From: Amycolatopsis viridis
Lineage (GTDB): Bacteria > Actinomycetota > Actinomycetes > Mycobacteriales > Pseudonocardiaceae
Direction of reading: 5' to 3'
Assembly (NCBI RefSeq): GCF_011758765.1
Contig: NZ_JAANOU010000001.1
Coordinates: 3,162,001-3,226,000 of the forward strand
Length of the DNA stretch: 64,000 bases
Part shown: piece by piece, positions 1-9,397 of the stretch
Position numbering within the stretch: the first letter of the stretch is position 1
Layout of the letters: each line of letters starts with the position of its first letter
Notes under the pieces: model-generated
Databases searched by the model: none
Told to the model about the DNA's origin: nothing
What the model saw: the letters and a program-made list of their open reading frames with translations, nothing else
Program-made: the position numbers and the translations under genes

Positions 1-1105
1 CTTCGCGATCGGCTGGCTGTACTGGTACTTCTGGGTCGGCGTGGTGGCGTTCGAGGCGGTGGCCGGGGCGAAGATCCTCGTCGGCTGGCTGCCCGCGGTG
101 CCGCAGTGGGTGTTCTCGCTCGCCCTGATGCTGCTGCTGACCGCGACCAACCTGGCCTCGACGCGGTCGTTCGGCGAGACCGAATTCTGGCTGGCGTCGG
201 TCAAGGTCACCACGATCGTGGTGTTCCTGGTGATCGGGGTGCTGTTCGTGCTGGGCCTGTGGCCGCACGCCACGTTCTCGGTCGGCAACGTCGCGCTCGA
301 CGGGTTCTTCGCCACCGGCGGGTTCGCCGTCGTGCACGGCGTGGTGATCGTGATCTTCTCCTACTTCGGCACCGAGATCGTCACCATCGCCGCCGCCGAG
401 TCGGCCGAACCGGCGAAGGCGGTGGCGAAGGCGACCGCGGCGACGGTGTGGCGGGTCATCCTGTTCTACGTCGGGTCGATCACGCTCATCGTGATGATCA
501 CGCCGTGGCGCGAGGTGCCCAGCGACACCAGCCCGTTCGCGGCGGCGTTCGGGCGGTTCGGCATCCCGGCGGCGGAGACGATCGTCAGCGCCGTGGTCCT
601 GACCGCCGCGCTGTCCGTGCTCAACTCGGGCCTGTACACCGCCTCCCGCATGCTGTTCGCGCTGCACCGCCACCGCTGGGCGCCCCGCTGGGTCGCCGAC
701 GTCAACCGGCGCGGCGTCCCGTGGAAGGCCATCTTGCTGTCCACTGTGGTCGGTTATGTCGCGGTGGTGATGAGCTACGTCGCACCGGCCACCATCTTCT
801 CGTTCATCATCAACTCCGCCGGCGCGGTGGCGCTGTTCGTCTACGCGTTCATCGCCGGCTCCCAGCTGCGCATGCGCCGCGACCTGCAACGGACCGACCC
901 CGAGCGGCTGACGCTGCGCATGTGGGGTTACCCGTGGCTGAGCCGGCTCACCCTGGCGGCCACCCTCGCCGTCGTGGTGTCGATGCTGTTCGTCGGGGCG
1001 GCCCGGTCGCAGCTCTACCTCAGCGTGCTCAGCCTCGCGGTGATCCTGCTGGTGTACCCGCTGGTCCGGCGCCACGTCGCGGACCAGCCGGCCGACCGGC
1101 GGTGA
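1..1105 (+). CDS. Amino-acid permease, APC superfamily (5' truncated by window edge)
   Basis: The reading frame is open from base 2, so the true start lies before the window; 367 residues are visible. Hydrophobic segments alternate with short basic loops throughout. A stretch near residues 108-135 (YFGTEIVTIAAAESAEPAKA) matches the conserved sixth-helix/loop region of the GABA/aromatic/proline permease (AAT) branch, where TE(I/L) is followed by an acidic AES motif. It should work as an inner-membrane proton-coupled amino-acid importer. Substrate cannot be read from sequence. It ends with a basic cytoplasmic tail; no following gene is close enough to suggest an operon. Confidence 0.85.
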   Translation, partial: FAIGWLYWYFWVGVVAFEAVAGAKILVGWLPAVPQWVFSLALMLLLTATNLASTRSFGETEFWLASVKVTTIVVFLVIGVLFVLGLWPHATFSVGNVALDGFFATGGFAVVHGVVIVIFSYFGTEIVTIAAAESAEPAKAVAKATAATVWRVILFYVGSITLIVMITPWREVPSDTSPFAAAFGRFGIPAAETIVSAVVLTAALSVLNSGLYTASRMLFALHRHRWAPRWVADVNRRGVPWKAILLSTVVGYVAVVMSYVAPATIFSFIINSAGAVALFVYAFIAGSQLRMRRDLQRTDPERLTLRMWGYPWLSRLTLAATLAVVVSMLFVGAARSQLYLSVLSLAVILLVYPLVRRHVADQPADRR

Positions 1106-1147
1106 CGCGCACTTCCGCACCGGCCGGGTGGCGGCGGATACTCGGGC

Positions 1148-1480
1148 ATGGCTTACGACCCCGGGCTCGCCGACCGCATTCGTGACCTGCTGTCCGGCGC
1201 CGAGGGCATCACCGAGAAGCGGATGTTCGGCGGGCTGGCGTTCCTGGTGCACGGCAACATGGCGGTCGCCGCGCGGTCGCGGGGCGGGCTGCTGGTGCGC
1301 GTCGACCCCGCGGAGGGCGAGAGCCTGCTGGGCGAGGACGTCCGGCCGATGGTCATGCGCGGGCGCGAGATGCCCGGGTGGCTGGAGGTCGACGCCGGCG
1401 CGGTGCGTGATCGCCGCCGCCTCGAACGCTGGGTGACCCGCGGACTGTCCTATGCGCGAGGGCTGCCGGCGAAGGCGTGA
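1148..1480 (+). CDS. TfoX N-terminal domain protein
   Basis: A 110-residue cytosolic protein that is a stand-alone TfoX N-terminal domain. The signature KRMFGGLAFLVHGNM sits near residues 24-38, followed by the LLVRV strand. In gamma-proteobacteria TfoX/Sxy activates competence genes, but single-domain actinobacterial members have no established role and lack the C-terminal domain. The start is an ATG 42 bases after the permease stop, so it may be read through from that gene. Length is normal for the small family. Confidence 0.8.
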   Translation: MAYDPGLADRIRDLLSGAEGITEKRMFGGLAFLVHGNMAVAARSRGGLLVRVDPAEGESLLGEDVRPMVMRGREMPGWLEVDAGAVRDRRRLERWVTRGLSYARGLPAKA

Positions 1481-1510
1481 CCGGTAATGCGGCGGAATCG
1501 CCGGTGGACG

Positions 1511-2116
1511 TCACCGCAGGCCGGCGAGGACGAGGTAGCGCTCGGTGCCGTCGTCGATGGCGTCGAGGTGCCATCCGGCTGCGGTGAGCGCGGCGCGGAT
1601 GTTCGGTTCGGCGCGCAGGTCCCCGGCAGTCAGCTCGCGGCCCTGCCGCCGGGCGAGTGCCGCCCGGCCGACGGGGTGGAACAGGGCGAGGCGGCCGCCC
1701 GGACGGCACACCCGGGCCAGCTCGCGCAGCCCGGCGACCGGGTCGGCGAGGTGCGTGACCAGGCCCGCGGCGAACACCGCGTCCAGCGCCCCGGTGGCGA
1801 GGGGCAGGTGCAGGGCGTCGCCGAGGACGAGAGCCGCGAGGTGGTGCCGTCCCCGGGCGGCGGCCTCCTGGAGCATTTCGGGCGTTGCGTCGAGCCCGAC
1901 GACCGTGCCGTCCGGGCCGACGGCGTCCCGCAGTTCCGGCAGGGCGCGCCCCGTGCCGCACGCGATGTCCGCGACCGCGCCCCCGGGCGGTGGCGCCAGC
2001 TCGGCGACCGCGGCCCGGTACCGCGGGCCGTCGTCGGGGAAGCGGGTCTCCCAGGTCGCCGCCCGCGGCCCGAAGAACGCCCGGGTCGCGGCCAGGCCGG
2101 TCGGTGGCACGCGCAT
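1511..2116 (-). CDS. Class I SAM-dependent methyltransferase
   Basis: A 201-residue UbiE/Methyltransf_11-like protein. Motif I is DIACGTG at residues 50-56, the acidic ribose-binding residue follows in VVGLDATPEML, and LELARVCRPGG-like text gives the post-motif. I chose the ATG opening MRVPPTG over an upstream in-frame start because the 16 extra residues (Trp/Gly/Arg rich) look untranslated. Substrate unknown. It follows the LysR gene on the same strand after about 70 bases and could be cotranscribed. Confidence 0.8.
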   Translation of the reverse strand: MRVPPTGLAATRAFFGPRAATWETRFPDDGPRYRAAVAELAPPPGGAVADIACGTGRALPELRDAVGPDGTVVGLDATPEMLQEAAARGRHHLAALVLGDALHLPLATGALDAVFAAGLVTHLADPVAGLRELARVCRPGGRLALFHPVGRAALARRQGRELTAGDLRAEPNIRAALTAAGWHLDAIDDGTERYLVLAGLR

Positions 2117-2185
2117 ACGGCAGCCTAACCACCACCCGGGTCGCGCGGCGTCCCTCAGCACCACCCCGCGCGGCCCGCGGCTCGC

Positions 2186-3109
2186 TCAGTCCCGCCCGAC
2201 GGTGCCGCCGTCGACCATCACCGCGCTCACGGCTTCGGCCACCCACACCGCGGCCTCCGGCAGCGCGCCGGGCATCCGGGCCAGCATCAGCCGCCGTTGT
2301 TCGGCCGGGCCGCCGTGCACCGGCAGGACCCGCACGCCGGGTGGCACCACCGCCGCGAGCGACGCGGGCACCGTCGTGATGCCGCAGCCGGCGGCGACCA
2401 GGTGCAGCTTCGCCAGCCAGTCGCGCGCCGTGTGCGTGACCTCCGCCCGCTCGTCCAGCCCCGGCCACACCCCCATCAGCCCGTCCCGCCCGGTGCCCGC
2501 GATCCACCGTTGCCCGCGCAGGTCCGCGATGTCGACGAACTCACCGCGAGCGAGCGGGTGCGCGGCAGGCACGGCCAGGCACTGGCTGCGTTCGGCCAGC
2601 GTGGACAGCACCAGTGCCGGCGTTTCGTCATCCGGCGGGCGGAACGGCGGTGCGGCGGCGAGCAGCGCCAGGTCCAGCGTGCCGGCCCGCAACGCCCGCA
2701 CCAGCGCGGGGGTGCTGCCCTCCCGCGTGATCACGGTGATCCCGGGATGAGCGGCGCGCACCGCGGCGAGCGCGCGCGGTACCAGCGTGGCTCCGGCGCT
2801 GGGGAACCACCCGAGCCGCACGGTGGCCCGCTCGTCGGGCAGCCCGGCCAGCTCGCGGGCGGTGGCGTCGATCTGGTCGACGACACTCGCGGCGCGGCGG
2901 ACCACGACACGCCCCGCGGCGGTCAGCCGCACCCCGTCGTGGCGCCGCTCCAGCAGGGGCGCCCCCGCCGCCCGTTCCAGCGCCGCGATCTGCCGGGAGA
3001 CGGCGGACTGGGTGTAGCCGAGCGCGGCCGCCGCCGCGGTGAGCGTCCCCCGCTCGGCCACCTCCCGGAAGACGCGCAGCGCGGTCAGCGACGCATCGGT
3101 GAAGGCCAT
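2186..3109 (-). CDS. LysR-family transcriptional regulator
   Basis: A 307-residue regulator of normal LysR length. The N-terminal winged helix-turn-helix contains TAAAAALGYTQSAVSRQI near residues 22-39, followed by a two-lobed effector-binding domain to the end. It is transcribed away from the SDR gene at 3181 with only 71 bases between the starts. In this family that arrangement usually means the regulator controls the divergent gene and itself from the shared region. Confidence 0.92.
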   Translation of the reverse strand: MAFTDASLTALRVFREVAERGTLTAAAAALGYTQSAVSRQIAALERAAGAPLLERRHDGVRLTAAGRVVVRRAASVVDQIDATARELAGLPDERATVRLGWFPSAGATLVPRALAAVRAAHPGITVITREGSTPALVRALRAGTLDLALLAAAPPFRPPDDETPALVLSTLAERSQCLAVPAAHPLARGEFVDIADLRGQRWIAGTGRDGLMGVWPGLDERAEVTHTARDWLAKLHLVAAGCGITTVPASLAAVVPPGVRVLPVHGGPAEQRRLMLARMPGALPEAAVWVAEAVSAVMVDGGTVGRD

Positions 3110-3180
3110 GCCGAACAGGAATACCCCCGTTGCCAGACTTTCGCTACCCGAATGGCTCGCGCGTTCCTAGTGTGGTGATC

Positions 3181-4035
3181 ATGAACGAAACACCGAAGGT
3201 CGCCGTCGTCACCGGAGCCACCCAGGGCCTGGGTCTCGCCCTCGTGGAAGGGCTCGCGCAGCGACTGTCCCCCGCCGACACCGTCTACCTCACCGGCCGC
3301 GACGCCGGCCGCGTGCAGGAGGCGGTGGAGGCGGCGCCCGCGGGCGGCGCTCAGATCCGCGGCGAAGTCTTCGACGTCGCCGACCCGGACGCCGCCGGCC
3401 GGTTCGCCGGTCTGCTGCGCGAGCGGCACGGCGGTGTCGACATCGTGTTCGGCAACGCCGTGATGCGGGTGGGCCCGGACGACGATCCGCGCGACGTCAT
3501 CGAGCCTTACACCCAGGTGAACAACTTCGGCACCACCCGCCTGCTGCGCGCGTTCGCACCGCTCGTCCGGGACGGAGGCAGCCTGATCGTCGTGGCCAGC
3601 AGCCTCGGGACGCTGAACCAGCTCGCGCCCGTGCTGCACCGCCGGTTCGACGGCCTGACCACGCTCGAGGAGGTGGACGAGCAGGTCGCCGCGTGGCGGG
3701 ACGCGGTCGCCGACGGGAGCGCCCGTGCCGGCGCGTGGCCCGGGTTCGTGAACATCCCGTCGAAGATCGGTCAGGTCGCCGCGGTGCGCGCGCTCGCCGC
3801 GCAGCGGCGCGCCGACGACCTCGCGCGCGGCATCCTCGTCGCGGCGGTGTGCCCCGGGATGATCAACACTCCGACGTCCGCGTTGTGGTGGGACGTGAGC
3901 GAGGCAGCGACGCCCGCCCAGGCCGCGGTCCCGCTGCTGGACCTCGCGCTGGAGCCGGTGAAGCCGGAGCAGTACGGCGAGCTCGTGCGGCACGGGCAGG
4001 TGGTGCCGTGGTCGCCGCGATATCATCAGTCCTGA
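3181..4035 (+). CDS. SDR-fold protein, carbonyl-reductase-like, catalytic Tyr replaced by Asn
   Basis: A 284-residue Rossmann protein with the cofactor motif TGATQGLG at residues 11-18 and the active-site serine region VVASSLG (Ser140/141). The YxxxK pair expected in the SDR family reads N191-I-P-S-K195, so lysine is kept and tyrosine is missing. The usual NNAG reads GNAV. The layout with an insert before the lysine resembles carbonyl reductase 1. ATG at 3181 was chosen because the upstream TTG extension crosses the divergent promoter. Reductase activity is therefore doubtful; a binding or regulatory role is possible. Probably controlled by the divergent LysR. Confidence 0.82.
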   Translation: MNETPKVAVVTGATQGLGLALVEGLAQRLSPADTVYLTGRDAGRVQEAVEAAPAGGAQIRGEVFDVADPDAAGRFAGLLRERHGGVDIVFGNAVMRVGPDDDPRDVIEPYTQVNNFGTTRLLRAFAPLVRDGGSLIVVASSLGTLNQLAPVLHRRFDGLTTLEEVDEQVAAWRDAVADGSARAGAWPGFVNIPSKIGQVAAVRALAAQRRADDLARGILVAAVCPGMINTPTSALWWDVSEAATPAQAAVPLLDLALEPVKPEQYGELVRHGQVVPWSPRYHQS

Positions 4036-4095
4036 TGCCGTAACAGCGGCCATGCCGGTGCGTGATGCCGCACCTGGAGCCACGATGGGACGGGG

Positions 4096-5040
4096 ATGGA
4101 CTTCAAGCAGCTCAGGGCCCTCGTGACCGTGGCCGAGGTGGGCAGCGTGACGCGCGCGGCCGAGCTGCTGCACCTGGTCCAGCCCGCGGTCACCCGGCAG
4201 ATCAAGGCACTGGAAGCGGAACTCGGGGTGCCGCTGTTCGACCGGACCCGGCAGGGCATGCGCCCCACCGAGGCGGGTGTGACGATGGCCGACCGCGCGC
4301 GGCGGGCCCTGACCGAGCTCGACCGCGCCCGCGCCGAGGTCGCGCCCGCCCGCGGCGCCGTCACCGGCATCGTCACGCTCGGTCTGCTGGAGAGCGCGGC
4401 CGGGCTGATCGCCGAGCCGCTCACCTCCGCGGTCCTGCGCGCCCACCCGGGTATCGAACTGCGCCTGCAGACCGGCTACTCCGGGCACCTGCGGCGCTGG
4501 CTGGACGAGGGCGACCTCGACCTGAGCCTGCTGTACGACATCACCGGCTCGCCGTCGCTGACCGTGACCCCGGTGGTGCGGGAACGGCTGTGGGTGCTCG
4601 CTCCCCCGGCCGCGGGGCTCGATCCGCAGCGGCCGGTGTCGTTCGCGCGGATCGCGCGGGACCCGCTCGTGCTGCCCTCGCCGGGGCACGGGCTGCGCAG
4701 CCTGATCGACACCGCGGCCCGCCAGGCCGGGGCCGAGCTGATCCCGAGCGTGCAGACCAATTCGATGCCGCTGCAGAAGAGGCTGGTGCTCGCCGGGCAC
4801 GGCTGGACGATCCTGCCCGGTGTCGGGATCGCCGAGGACATCGCGGCCGGCCGGCTCACCGGCGCCCCGGTGCGCGAACCGGAGGTGTGGCGCTCGATCG
4901 CCGTGGCCCGGCCGCGGTCCGGACGGGTGCCGCCCGCGGTCGACGTGGTCGCCCGCGAACTGCTGTGCCAGGTCCACGCGGCCGTCGCGGACGGCCGTTG
5001 GCCGTCGGCGGAGCCGCTCATCGGGGACGGAGGACGATGA
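4096..5040 (+). CDS. LysR-family transcriptional regulator
   Basis: A 314-residue LysR protein: helix-turn-helix at residues 18-37 (TRAAELLHLVQPAVTRQI) and an effector domain with LGLLESAAGLIAEPL at its start, as in the CynR/NAC-like subgroup. It overlaps the following hydrolase by ATGA at 5037-5040, so the two are translationally coupled. That is unusual for LysR, which is more often divergent from its target. The hydrolase is the most likely partner or target. Confidence 0.92.
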   Translation: MDFKQLRALVTVAEVGSVTRAAELLHLVQPAVTRQIKALEAELGVPLFDRTRQGMRPTEAGVTMADRARRALTELDRARAEVAPARGAVTGIVTLGLLESAAGLIAEPLTSAVLRAHPGIELRLQTGYSGHLRRWLDEGDLDLSLLYDITGSPSLTVTPVVRERLWVLAPPAAGLDPQRPVSFARIARDPLVLPSPGHGLRSLIDTAARQAGAELIPSVQTNSMPLQKRLVLAGHGWTILPGVGIAEDIAAGRLTGAPVREPEVWRSIAVARPRSGRVPPAVDVVARELLCQVHAAVADGRWPSAEPLIGDGGR

Positions 5041-5792
5041 TCGTCGCGCACGCGCCGGACGGCACACCGCTGGCGGCCCAGCCCGAGGGCACCGGACGGC
5101 CGCTGGTACTGCTGGCCGGGCAGGCCAACGACCACACGTGGTGGGACGCCGTCCGGGACGATTTCCCGTGCACCGTCACGGTCGACTACCGCGGCACCGG
5201 CGCGAGCGGCAAGCCGGACGCGCCGTACTCGACTCCGCTGTTCGCCGACGACGTGATCGCCGTGCTGGACGAGCTGGGCATCGAGCGGGCCGACGTGTAC
5301 GGGACCTCGATGGGCGGCCGGGTCGCGCAGTGGATCGCGATCCGCTACCCGGAGCGGGTGCGGCGGCTGGTCCTGGGCTGCACCTCGCCCGGCGGGCCGC
5401 ACGCGGTGGAGCGGTCGGCTGAGGTGCGCCGGGCGCTGATGCGGCCGGACGCCCGGGAGACGCTGGCCGACCTGATGTACACGCCGGCCTGGCGCGCGAC
5501 GCATCCCGGCCCGTACCGCACCCTCGGCGATCCGGCGATGCCTCCGCACGCCCGCCGCCACCACCTGCGGGCCAGTGACCAGCACGACGCGTGGGACGCG
5601 CTCCCCCGCATCAGCGCGCCGACGCTGATCCTGCACGGTGACGACGACGGACTGGCCCCGGTTGCGAACGCCACGCTGCTGGCCGAGCGCATCCCGGACG
5701 CGCGGGTGCACGTCCTGCCCGGCGCGCGGCACGGGTACTTCGAGGAGTGCCGCCCGCACGCATCCGAGCTGGTCCGGGACTTCCTCGCCTGA
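5037..5792 (+). CDS. Alpha/beta-fold hydrolase
   Basis: A 251-residue hydrolase of the 3-oxoadipate enol-lactonase/haloperoxidase-like group. The nucleophile elbow is GTSMGG with Ser91, the acid is in LHGDDDGLAP and the histidine in GARHGYFEE near the end, so the triad is complete. Start is the ATG that overlaps the LysR stop by four bases, with GGAGGAC just upstream as ribosome-binding site. No signal peptide, hence cytosolic. Substrate is not determinable. Confidence 0.9.
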   Translation: MIVAHAPDGTPLAAQPEGTGRPLVLLAGQANDHTWWDAVRDDFPCTVTVDYRGTGASGKPDAPYSTPLFADDVIAVLDELGIERADVYGTSMGGRVAQWIAIRYPERVRRLVLGCTSPGGPHAVERSAEVRRALMRPDARETLADLMYTPAWRATHPGPYRTLGDPAMPPHARRHHLRASDQHDAWDALPRISAPTLILHGDDDGLAPVANATLLAERIPDARVHVLPGARHGYFEECRPHASELVRDFLA

Positions 5793-5945
5793 CCCGTCAC
5801 CCGATCGGGCGGCGGTCACCCGCCACCACAGTGCCCCAGGCGTTGTGCATTTCCGGCGCCACCGGAGAAGAATCCCGGGCGCGGGCTGTCGAGTTCCGGG
5901 CATCCCGTTCGTCATCCTCTGCGGAGTCGCAACCGGGAGGGACCG

Positions 5946-6335
5946 ATGCGCTACCTGCTGATGATCTACGACTGCGACCGGCCGGAACCGGGCGATCCCG
6001 GGTTCGCCGGTGCGCTGGCCCGGGTGGCCGCGTTCGCCGACGAGCTGCGGCGGCGCAACGCCCTGGTGTCCGGCGATCCGGTGGCGGACGAGCACAGCGC
6101 GACGACCGTGGCCGTGCGGGACGGGCGGACGCTGATCACCGACGGGCCGTTCGCCGAGACCCACGAGCACCTGGGCGGCTACTACGTCCTGGACTGCCGG
6201 GACCTCGACGAGGCGCTGGAACTCGCGGCGTTGTGCCCGATGGCCGAGACCGGGACGATCGAGGTCCGGCCGCTGGCACGGGTACCGGGCGTCGACCACC
6301 GCCCGGGCGGGCATGCGGCGTCCCCGGCCCGCTGA
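5946..6335 (+). CDS. YCII/DGPF-domain protein
   Basis: A 129-residue protein with the family hallmark [15 protein letters not shown] in the middle, which names the DGPF domain. In many actinobacteria this domain sits directly upstream of an ECF42-type sigma factor and is thought to act in the same regulatory module; that holds here. RBS GGGAGGGACC precedes the ATG. Its coding end overlaps the sigma-factor start by 23 bases, so the two should be coupled in translation. Confidence 0.9.
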   Translation: MRYLLMIYDCDRPEPGDPGFAGALARVAAFADELRRRNALVSGDPVADEHSATTVAVRDGRTLITDGPFAETHEHLGGYYVLDCRDLDEALELAALCPMAETGTIEVRPLARVPGVDHRPGGHAASPAR

Positions 6336-7557
6336 TCCGGCGCTCGCGGTCGAGCAGGTCTACCGCGAGCACCGGACCCGGATGCTGGCCGCGCTGGTGC
6401 GGGTGCTCGGCGACTTCGAGGCGGCCGAGGACGGGCTGCAGGACGCGTGCGCGCTCGCCTTGCGTGCCTGGCGGGACACCGTGCCCGCCGATCCCGTCGC
6501 GTGGCTGCTCACCGCGGCTCGCAACCGCGTCGTGGACCGGTGGCGGCGGGCCCGCGTGGGCCGGGAGAAGGAGGAGCGGGCCGGGGACCCGCGACCGGTG
6601 ATGACCGACTTCGACGTGGAACGCGTGCTCGCCGTCGGCGACGAACGGCTGAGCCTGATCTTCACCTGCTGCCACCCCGCCCTGGCGCCGGAGGCCCGGG
6701 TGGCGCTCACCCTGCAGGCCGTGGCCGGGCTGTCCGCCGCCCAGATCGCGCGGATGTTCCTGGTGCCCGAGGCGACACTCGCGCAGCGGCTGGTGCGGGC
6801 CAAGCGCAAGATCCGGGACGCCGGGATCTCCTTCACGGTGCCGCCCGACCACCTGCTCCCGGAACGGCTGTCCGGCGTCCTGTCGGTGATCTACCTGATC
6901 TTCACCCACGGGTACACGGCGGCGCCCGGGGACGGGGGCGCACCGCGGGCGGAGGCGATCCGGCTCGCCAAGCTCGTCGCGGCCCTGATGCCCGATGAAC
7001 CCGAGGCCCTCGGCCTGGTCGCGCTGCTGCTGTTGCACGACTCGCGCGCCGGTGCCCGGCACTCCCCCGGCGGTGATCTGGTCCTGCTGGCCGACCAGGA
7101 CCGCCGGGAGTGGCACGCGGGCGGGATCGCGGAGGCGGTCCGCGTACTGGACCGGGCGCTGCGGCTCGGCGCTCCCGGCCCGTACCAGCTGCAGGCCGCC
7201 ATCGCCGCGCTGCACGCCCAGGCCCCCTGCGTCGAGGAGACGGACTGGCCGCGCATCGCCGCGCTCTACAGCGAATTGCTGCGGATGGCGCCGTCGCCGG
7301 TCGTGGCGCTCAACCACGCGGTCGCCGTCGCCATGAGCGACGGGCCCGCGGCCGGGCTGGCGCTGCTCGACCGGATCGACGGGCTCGACCGGTACCACCT
7401 GCACCACGCCGCGCGGGCCGACCTGTTGCACCGCCTGGGCCGCACCGCCGAAGCCGTCACGGCCTACCGGCGCGCACACGAACTGGCCGCCAACCCGGCC
7501 GACCGCCGGTTCCTGGCCGGACGGCTCGCCGCGCTCGACCCACGGGAGTCCCGATGA
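6313..7557 (+). CDS. ECF42-type RNA polymerase sigma factor with C-terminal extension
   Basis: A 414-residue sigma factor, about twice the size of a plain ECF sigma. Region 2 ([16 protein letters not shown], then [16 protein letters not shown]) is followed by region 4 ([20 protein letters not shown]) and then a roughly 230-residue DUF6596/TPR-like C-terminal extension typical of ECF42. There is no anti-sigma gene nearby; known ECF42 members are proposed to be controlled through the extension and DGPF partners. The gene overlaps its neighbours on both sides (DGPF gene upstream, AhpD-like gene at ATGA 7554-7557). Confidence 0.93.
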   Translation: MRRPRPADPALAVEQVYREHRTRMLAALVRVLGDFEAAEDGLQDACALALRAWRDTVPADPVAWLLTAARNRVVDRWRRARVGREKEERAGDPRPVMTDFDVERVLAVGDERLSLIFTCCHPALAPEARVALTLQAVAGLSAAQIARMFLVPEATLAQRLVRAKRKIRDAGISFTVPPDHLLPERLSGVLSVIYLIFTHGYTAAPGDGGAPRAEAIRLAKLVAALMPDEPEALGLVALLLLHDSRAGARHSPGGDLVLLADQDRREWHAGGIAEAVRVLDRALRLGAPGPYQLQAAIAALHAQAPCVEETDWPRIAALYSELLRMAPSPVVALNHAVAVAMSDGPAAGLALLDRIDGLDRYHLHHAARADLLHRLGRTAEAVTAYRRAHELAANPADRRFLAGRLAALDPRESR

Positions 7558-8435
7558 GACTGTCCATTCTCGACCACGGGCACCGGTTGCGCGCCCGGCT
7601 GTTCTTCGCCGCGACCGGCCGGGACGCCCCGGACATCGTGCGCACCCTGCTGTACCGGCCGGACTTCTTCGCCCGGCCGCTGCTGGGGATCGCCGCCCCC
7701 GCGATGCGCGGCCCGTCGTTCTGGAGCGCCGCCGAACGCGAGTACCTGGCGATGACCACCGCGCGCCGGCACCGGTGCCCGTTCTGCATCGATTCGCACA
7801 CCGAGCTGGTCCGCATCGCTGGGAACGGCGAGCTCGACCCGGCCGCCGTGCGCCCCGAGCTGGCCGCGGTGCGCGCGTTCCTGGACGGCACGCAGACCGG
7901 CGAGGCGGTCCGCCCCGCGCTGCCCGAGCACGCGGTGCGCGAAGCCCTGCACGTCGACCTGGTGTGGAACGTGGTGAACCGGCTGGCCAACGCGTTCGGG
8001 TTCGTCCTGCGCGGTGACCAGGTGCACCGCGGCACGCGGGCGCTGCACCGCTTCGGCTACCGCTTCCCGGGTTTCCTCCTCGCCGGCGGCGAAACCACCG
8101 ACCGCACCGACCACGCCGGCCAGGGCGACCCGGTGGCGAACCTGCGGCACGCCGTGTTCGAGGCGCCCGCGGTCACCCCGCCGTCGCTGCGGCTGGCCGC
8201 CGGGACCGGCGCCGCGGTGCCGGAACCGTGGCGGGCCTACACGACACTGGTGCGGGACGCCTCGGACCGGATCACCGGCGCCGACATCGCACGGCTGCCC
8301 GGCAGCGAGGACGAAATCTTCGAGGTGACGGTCGCCGCGGCGGTCGGCGCCGCGCTGACGGCCTTCGACACCGGCCTGCGCGTCCTGCACAGCGAGCCCG
8401 GGCCGTCCGGCGGCGGTGGCAGGATGGGGACATGA
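7554..8435 (+). CDS. AhpD-like / carboxymuconolactone decarboxylase-fold protein
   Basis: A 293-residue protein with the AhpD core motif [12 protein letters not shown]: Cys75 and Cys78 form the CxxC and His82 follows at the expected distance. In AhpD the cysteines relay electrons to a peroxidase. The N-terminal 60 residues and C-terminal half exceed the compact single-domain proteins, as in two-domain peroxidase-related enzymes. It overlaps the sigma gene by ATGA upstream and the pirin gene by ATGA downstream, so it belongs to the same operon. A redox-stress role for the operon is inference. Confidence 0.8.
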   Translation: MRLSILDHGHRLRARLFFAATGRDAPDIVRTLLYRPDFFARPLLGIAAPAMRGPSFWSAAEREYLAMTTARRHRCPFCIDSHTELVRIAGNGELDPAAVRPELAAVRAFLDGTQTGEAVRPALPEHAVREALHVDLVWNVVNRLANAFGFVLRGDQVHRGTRALHRFGYRFPGFLLAGGETTDRTDHAGQGDPVANLRHAVFEAPAVTPPSLRLAAGTGAAVPEPWRAYTTLVRDASDRITGADIARLPGSEDEIFEVTVAAAVGAALTAFDTGLRVLHSEPGPSGGGGRMGT

Positions 8436-9397
8436 GCAACGTCGAGGCCCACCCAGCCGAGCTGGTGTGCGGGGACCGGCCCGCGTCCGCGAGCACCCTG
8501 ACCGTGCTGGCCCCGCGGGACGTCCCCCTCGGCGGACCCCGCGCGATGCGGGTGCGGCGCACCCTGCCGCAGCGGCAGCGTTCGCTGATCGGAGCGTGGT
8601 GCTTCGCCGACCACTACGGCCCCGAGGACGTCGCGGCGACCGGGGGGATGGACGTCGCCCCGCACCCGCACACCGGGTTGCAGACCGTGAGCTGGTTGTT
8701 CAGCGGCATGATCGAGCACCGGGACAGCCTCGGCACCCACGCCGTGGTCCGGCCCGGCGAGCTGAACCTGATGACCGGCGGGAACGGCATCGCGCATTCC
8801 GAGGTGTCCACACCGGACACCACGACGCTGCACGGCGTCCAGCTGTGGATCGCCCTGCCCGGCGAGCACCGGCACGCCGCGCGGGACTTCCAGCACTACG
8901 TCCCGCCGGTCGTCACCGTGCCCGGCGCCACGGTCCGCGTCTTCCTCGGCAGCCTCGCCGGGAGCACGTCCCCGGTCCCGGCGTACACACCGCTGCTCGG
9001 CGCGGAACTCACCCTCGATCCCGGTGCGCGCCTGGTGCTCGACGTCGATCCCGCGTTCGAACACGGTGTCCTGCAGGACACCGGCAGCGTCACGATCGAC
9101 GGCACCGCGCTCGCCACCGGCGACCTCGCCTATCTCGCCCCCGGTGCGAGCCGGCTGGAGCTCGCCGGCCACGACGCGGAACCGGCCCGGGTCCTGCTGA
9201 TCGGTGGCGTGCCGTTCACCGAGGAAATCGTGATGTGGTGGAACTTCGTGGGACGGTCACACGACGAGGTCGTACAGGCTCGCGAGGACTGGATGAAGGG
9301 AACCCGTTTCGGCGAGGTCCACGGCTACGACGGCGCTCCGCTGCCCGCGCCAGAGCTGCCGAACGCACCCTTGAAACCCCGAGGAAGCAAGCGCTGA
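8432..9397 (+). CDS. Pirin family protein
   Basis: A 321-residue bicupin with all four iron ligands of pirin: His78 and His80 in PHPHTG, His122 and Glu124 in GIAHSE. The C-terminal cupin ends in the conserved MWWNFVGRSHDEV motif. Bacterial pirins are non-haem iron proteins, some with quercetin 2,3-dioxygenase activity. It starts at the ATGA overlap with the AhpD-like gene and closes the DGPF-sigma-AhpD-pirin operon. A separate C-terminal pirin fragment lies at 12009-12197. Confidence 0.95.
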   Translation: MSNVEAHPAELVCGDRPASASTLTVLAPRDVPLGGPRAMRVRRTLPQRQRSLIGAWCFADHYGPEDVAATGGMDVAPHPHTGLQTVSWLFSGMIEHRDSLGTHAVVRPGELNLMTGGNGIAHSEVSTPDTTTLHGVQLWIALPGEHRHAARDFQHYVPPVVTVPGATVRVFLGSLAGSTSPVPAYTPLLGAELTLDPGARLVLDVDPAFEHGVLQDTGSVTIDGTALATGDLAYLAPGASRLELAGHDAEPARVLLIGGVPFTEEIVMWWNFVGRSHDEVVQAREDWMKGTRFGEVHGYDGAPLPAPELPNAPLKPRGSKR

